A stretch of DNA of 6,751 nt, from contig CAJVWY010000063.1 of NCBI GenBank assembly GCA_913009925.1, forward strand, positions 1-6,751, in the 5' to 3' direction. The position numbers were made by a program, and so were the translations under genes. Positions 6,662-6,751 of this stretch are shown here, in pieces. Source of the DNA: an uncultured bacterium (GTDB lineage Bacteria; Actinomycetota; Thermoleophilia; BMS3ABIN01). Positions within the stretch are counted from its first letter, which is position 1; every line of letters starts with the position of its first letter. The notes beneath the pieces were generated by a model that did no database searches, had not been told where the DNA came from, and saw only the letters and a list, made by a program, of their open reading frames with translations.

Positions 6662-6751
6662 AAAAAAAAAAAAAACCCACACACCCCCCCCCACCCCCCC
6701 CCACACACCCCCCCCCCCCCCACACAAGCCAGTCCGAACACATACTCCACC
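6662..6751. other. Artefact: poly-A then poly-C/A read-through tail
   Basis: Fourteen A (6662-6675) directly follow the adapter end. Long C-runs broken by single A or CACA come next, then about 27 bases of unrecognised sequence. This is typical base calling after a read has run past the end of its fragment. It is not genomic and holds no gene. Confidence 0.93.

Noticed and set aside
6662..6720. Poly-C/CA tract as a phase-variable or structural repeat
   Set aside because: It lies beyond the adapter and its A-run, so it is a base-calling artefact.

Overview
The window is the edge-to-edge consensus of one short-read contig, not a clean genomic interval. Positions 75-140 and 6596-6661 are Illumina P7/index adapter in opposite orientations. 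Outside them lie a degraded second adapter copy (1-74) and a poly-A/poly-C read-through tail (6662-6751). Genomic DNA is therefore limited to 141-6595 (6455 bp). Both genes are on the minus strand and each is cut exactly at an adapter junction.

Region by region, in transcription order from high to low coordinates. (1) 5506-6595: the C-terminal 362 residues of a DUF512 radical-SAM protein. This is a conserved cytoplasmic family of unknown function. It is cut at the iron-sulfur motif, so only the last cluster cysteine is visible. (2) 5240-5505: an intergenic region with a GC-rich palindrome just after the DUF512 stop. An AT-rich stretch follows, holding a near-consensus sigma-70 type promoter for the next gene. 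(3) 141-5194: a very large secreted multidomain protein with at least 1685 residues visible and its C-terminus missing. It has a signal peptide, two carboxypeptidase-regulatory-like domains, and two copies of an Ig-like / PPC / PPC module. Each copy is interrupted by a C-type-lectin-like domain, and a partial CARDB domain ends the visible part.

The most unusual point is the architecture of the large protein. Each lectin-like domain is itself split by a PPC-like beta-sandwich. One lectin domain sits inside the last hairpin of a PPC domain and the other sits inside an Ig-like domain, which gives a three-level nest. Base composition also changes in blocks of roughly 45-50% and 60-68% G+C along this gene. 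At least one pair of changes falls at the same place in the two module copies, which suggests recombination between paralogues or an assembly chimera.

Organism: a bacterium. The DUF512 family, high G+C, TTG start, TTGACA-type promoter and secreted PPC/CTLD/CARDB protein would fit a high-G+C environmental lineage such as Actinobacteriota or Chloroflexota. This is a weak inference. The two genes have no visible functional link: one is probably a housekeeping enzyme, the other an accessory surface or secreted adhesin-like protein with its own promoter. No mobile element, CRISPR array, tRNA or rRNA is visible.
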